NCBI GenBank assembly: GCA_030770545.1
Contig: CM061098.1
Coordinates: 9,121,501 to 9,185,500, forward strand
Direction of reading: 5' to 3'
DNA from: Macropodus opercularis
Taxonomy: Eukaryota; Chordata; Actinopteri; Anabantiformes; Osphronemidae
DNA length: 64,000 nucleotides
The notes under the pieces are model-generated. The model had not been told where the DNA came from. It saw only the letters and a program-made list of their open reading frames with translations, and made no database searches. A program made the position numbers and the translations under genes. Positions 62,241-64,000 of the stretch are shown here, one piece after another; within the stretch, counting starts at the first letter, position 1, and each line of letters opens with the position of its first letter.

Positions 62241-62274
62241 AAATAACTAGGTAGGTTGTGCTACCTAGTTATTT
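62241..62274. repeat. Perfect 14-bp inverted repeat with 6-base loop
   Basis: AAATAACTAGGTAG (62241-62254) and its exact reverse complement CTACCTAGTTATTT (62261-62274) enclose the loop GTTGTG. It sits deep in a diaph1 intron, near short TACT-rich words typical of decayed fish repeats. Confidence 0.9.
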
Positions 62275-64000
62275 GATACTATGTGCTGATTATTTACATT
62301 TAAATTTATTTGAGTAAAAATCTAAAATTAAAGTTATTTAAGGATATGCAATGCTGTAAGTAGAAGTACAAGAAAACCTGCTTTCCCTTTCTTCCAGGCT
62401 TTGAAAAATATAGCTAGCGCTTGATGCAGCACTGCAGCTCTCATAAGAGAAAGTTACTAAAAACATAGTTTTTTTTTATTGGCTCACAAGGTAGTTGACT
62501 AACCCAATAAAGATAAAAGCTTGTCTCCACTATGGGAAAGTGCAAATTTCTGGAGCCCGTTTGATGATAACAGGAATGTGGCTTGATTGAAGCCATTTGA
62601 AAGAAACAAACACGAAGGCCACTGCATTGTTTGCCGGAGAAAAGGGAAAAACATCAGAGTAGCAGATTCACCTTGCATTCTGAAATGCACCTCTACTTGA
62701 AAAATCCAGTAGTTGTATAAATAACACCTTAAATAATAGTATTTGTCAGAAGCACGGTTCAGTATTTCCAGTTCTTCTTGATCATTTTCCCCCAAGTTAT
62801 AGACTATATAGCATTAATGTGACTTTCAAAACTCAAGTGCATTTCACAAAAAAAGTAGACAAGAATATTGTCAAAGTTTACAGATGGATGGAGACTAATC
62901 TTGGTTTAGGAGACGAGAAGACTGATGGCGTTATTGAGCGTAGAGTGAAGGAGATCGCTGCAGAATGAATGAGGTTTGGTGAACGATGAATGGGGGCAGG
63001 AGCGATCTGTGTACGACTAGCGAGAGTACTGAAGGAGGAAATTAAGGAATGACAAATGAACCGGGCGAGGAGACATGAAGCGTCTGGAGTGATTGAGAGG
63101 TTGTAGATTCAGGTGAGGTAAAGTGAGGAGGCTCATTTCAGAGAACTGTAAGGTCATGAGTGAGTTGAGACCATGACCGTAGTAACATTCAGCAAGTTTT
63201 CTGCAGGGGAGATGACCCTGCTGCTCACATAAAGGAGAGAGTCAGAAAAGCAGAATGTGTGCCCTGTCCTCTCCTTTGTTCTCTGAAAGGGAACACATCA
63301 CAACAAGCACCGTATTACCTAGCTATTCTGAAGATTTTCCACTGAATGTCGTTCCCTTTCCTCTGTCTGTTTTCCAGATAGGCTATTCAGGGCTTGGTAC
63401 TTAACTGTACGCAGTTAGCGGTTAGTCAGCACACGCCACACACATACACTATGCCACTGGGCCTCCTTAGAGATTTTCTGCTTAATACTGCATAGCACTT
63501 AGAGGCATCAACAAGCCCCTGTGGTTCTCCACTGAAGCATAGAATGCATGAAAGCATGCTAATTCCTCCCAACTCACTCCATCTATCCCTTTGTGACCCC
63601 TCCCTATCCATCAATTGCACTGCCTCCCCCAGTCCTTTCTCTGTTCATTAAACCACGGAGGCTACGGCAAACTGAACACACAGCACCACTCAGCGCAATA
63701 TGTTACATTCTATTAATTTATACTGAAGTCCAAATGTCTTTCCCTAAACCTTCTGTCAAATTGTGATCATGCTTTGTTGCATTATCAGATTTTGTCAGTG
63801 AACACAAAGAAGGCATCTGCAGTCACCTGGTAAAAATAGGCATTTAACTGAGTATAAAAAGTTTTAGTACCTTGGATTTACCTTGATCTGTGGTGAAACA
63901 GAGCTTGAATCTTTTGTGAGTGGATAGAAGTTAGTTTGCTAGTACAAACTCTTAGCTGCAAATTCATTAGTGTTTGTGTACAGCCCTCCAGTGTTACTTT

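Larger units (their letters stand above)
54727..64000 (+). other. diaph1 intron running out of the window (9.3 kb)
   Basis: After the 9-nt exon I searched by eye for the next FH2 coding block (K-K-K-V-K-E-L-K-V-L-D, T-A-Q-N-L) and did not find it, so the window ends inside this intron. It contains GT runs (58056-58095, 58465-58494), a CA run (60204-60221) and a perfect hairpin at 62241-62274. Confidence 0.75.

Overview
The window looks like vertebrate nuclear DNA, most likely from a ray-finned (teleost) fish. Genes are split into short exons with GT-AG introns. Very long (GT)n, TTCC, TCAC and GACA/GATA microsatellites are common. There is a decayed Tc1-like transposon, a decayed LINE piece and other fish-type interspersed repeats. 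I see no prokaryotic operons, phage genes or CRISPR arrays. The species cannot be named from the sequence alone.

Three protein-coding genes lie on the + strand. (1) Positions 1-16358 hold the 3' half of a TRPC3/6/7-class cation channel gene, best read as trpc7. Seven exons encode the last 387 residues: S3, S4-S5, pore, S6, TRP box and the calmodulin/IP3-receptor binding C-terminus. (2) Positions about 26900-28490 hold a small two-exon gene with one coding exon (27396-27737). It encodes a 113-residue single-pass membrane protein that I read as smim32. (3) From 31036 to beyond the right edge lies diaph1 (mDia1-type formin). Eighteen coding exons (31036-54726) encode about 762 residues: N-terminus, GTPase-binding and inhibitory (DID) domains, dimerization segment, coiled coil, proline-rich FH1 and the start of FH2. 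The last 9.3 kb is one intron, so the rest of FH2 and the DAD lie outside.

The order trpc7 - smim32 - diaph1 matches genes I place on human 5q31, which supports the three identities together. The three are not known to form one pathway. TRPC7 is a diacylglycerol-sensitive Ca2+-permeable channel, DIAPH1 a Rho-controlled actin nucleator, and SMIM32 has no established function.

The most unusual features are splicing features of diaph1: a 27-nt and a 9-nt coding microexon, and an intron with the perfect U12-type AT-class donor ATATCCTT and branch site CCTTAAC. Other points are two perfect hairpins, a GACA/GATA array just upstream of smim32, and upstream ORFs before the diaph1 start. I found no convincing new biological system; gene content is ordinary for a vertebrate.
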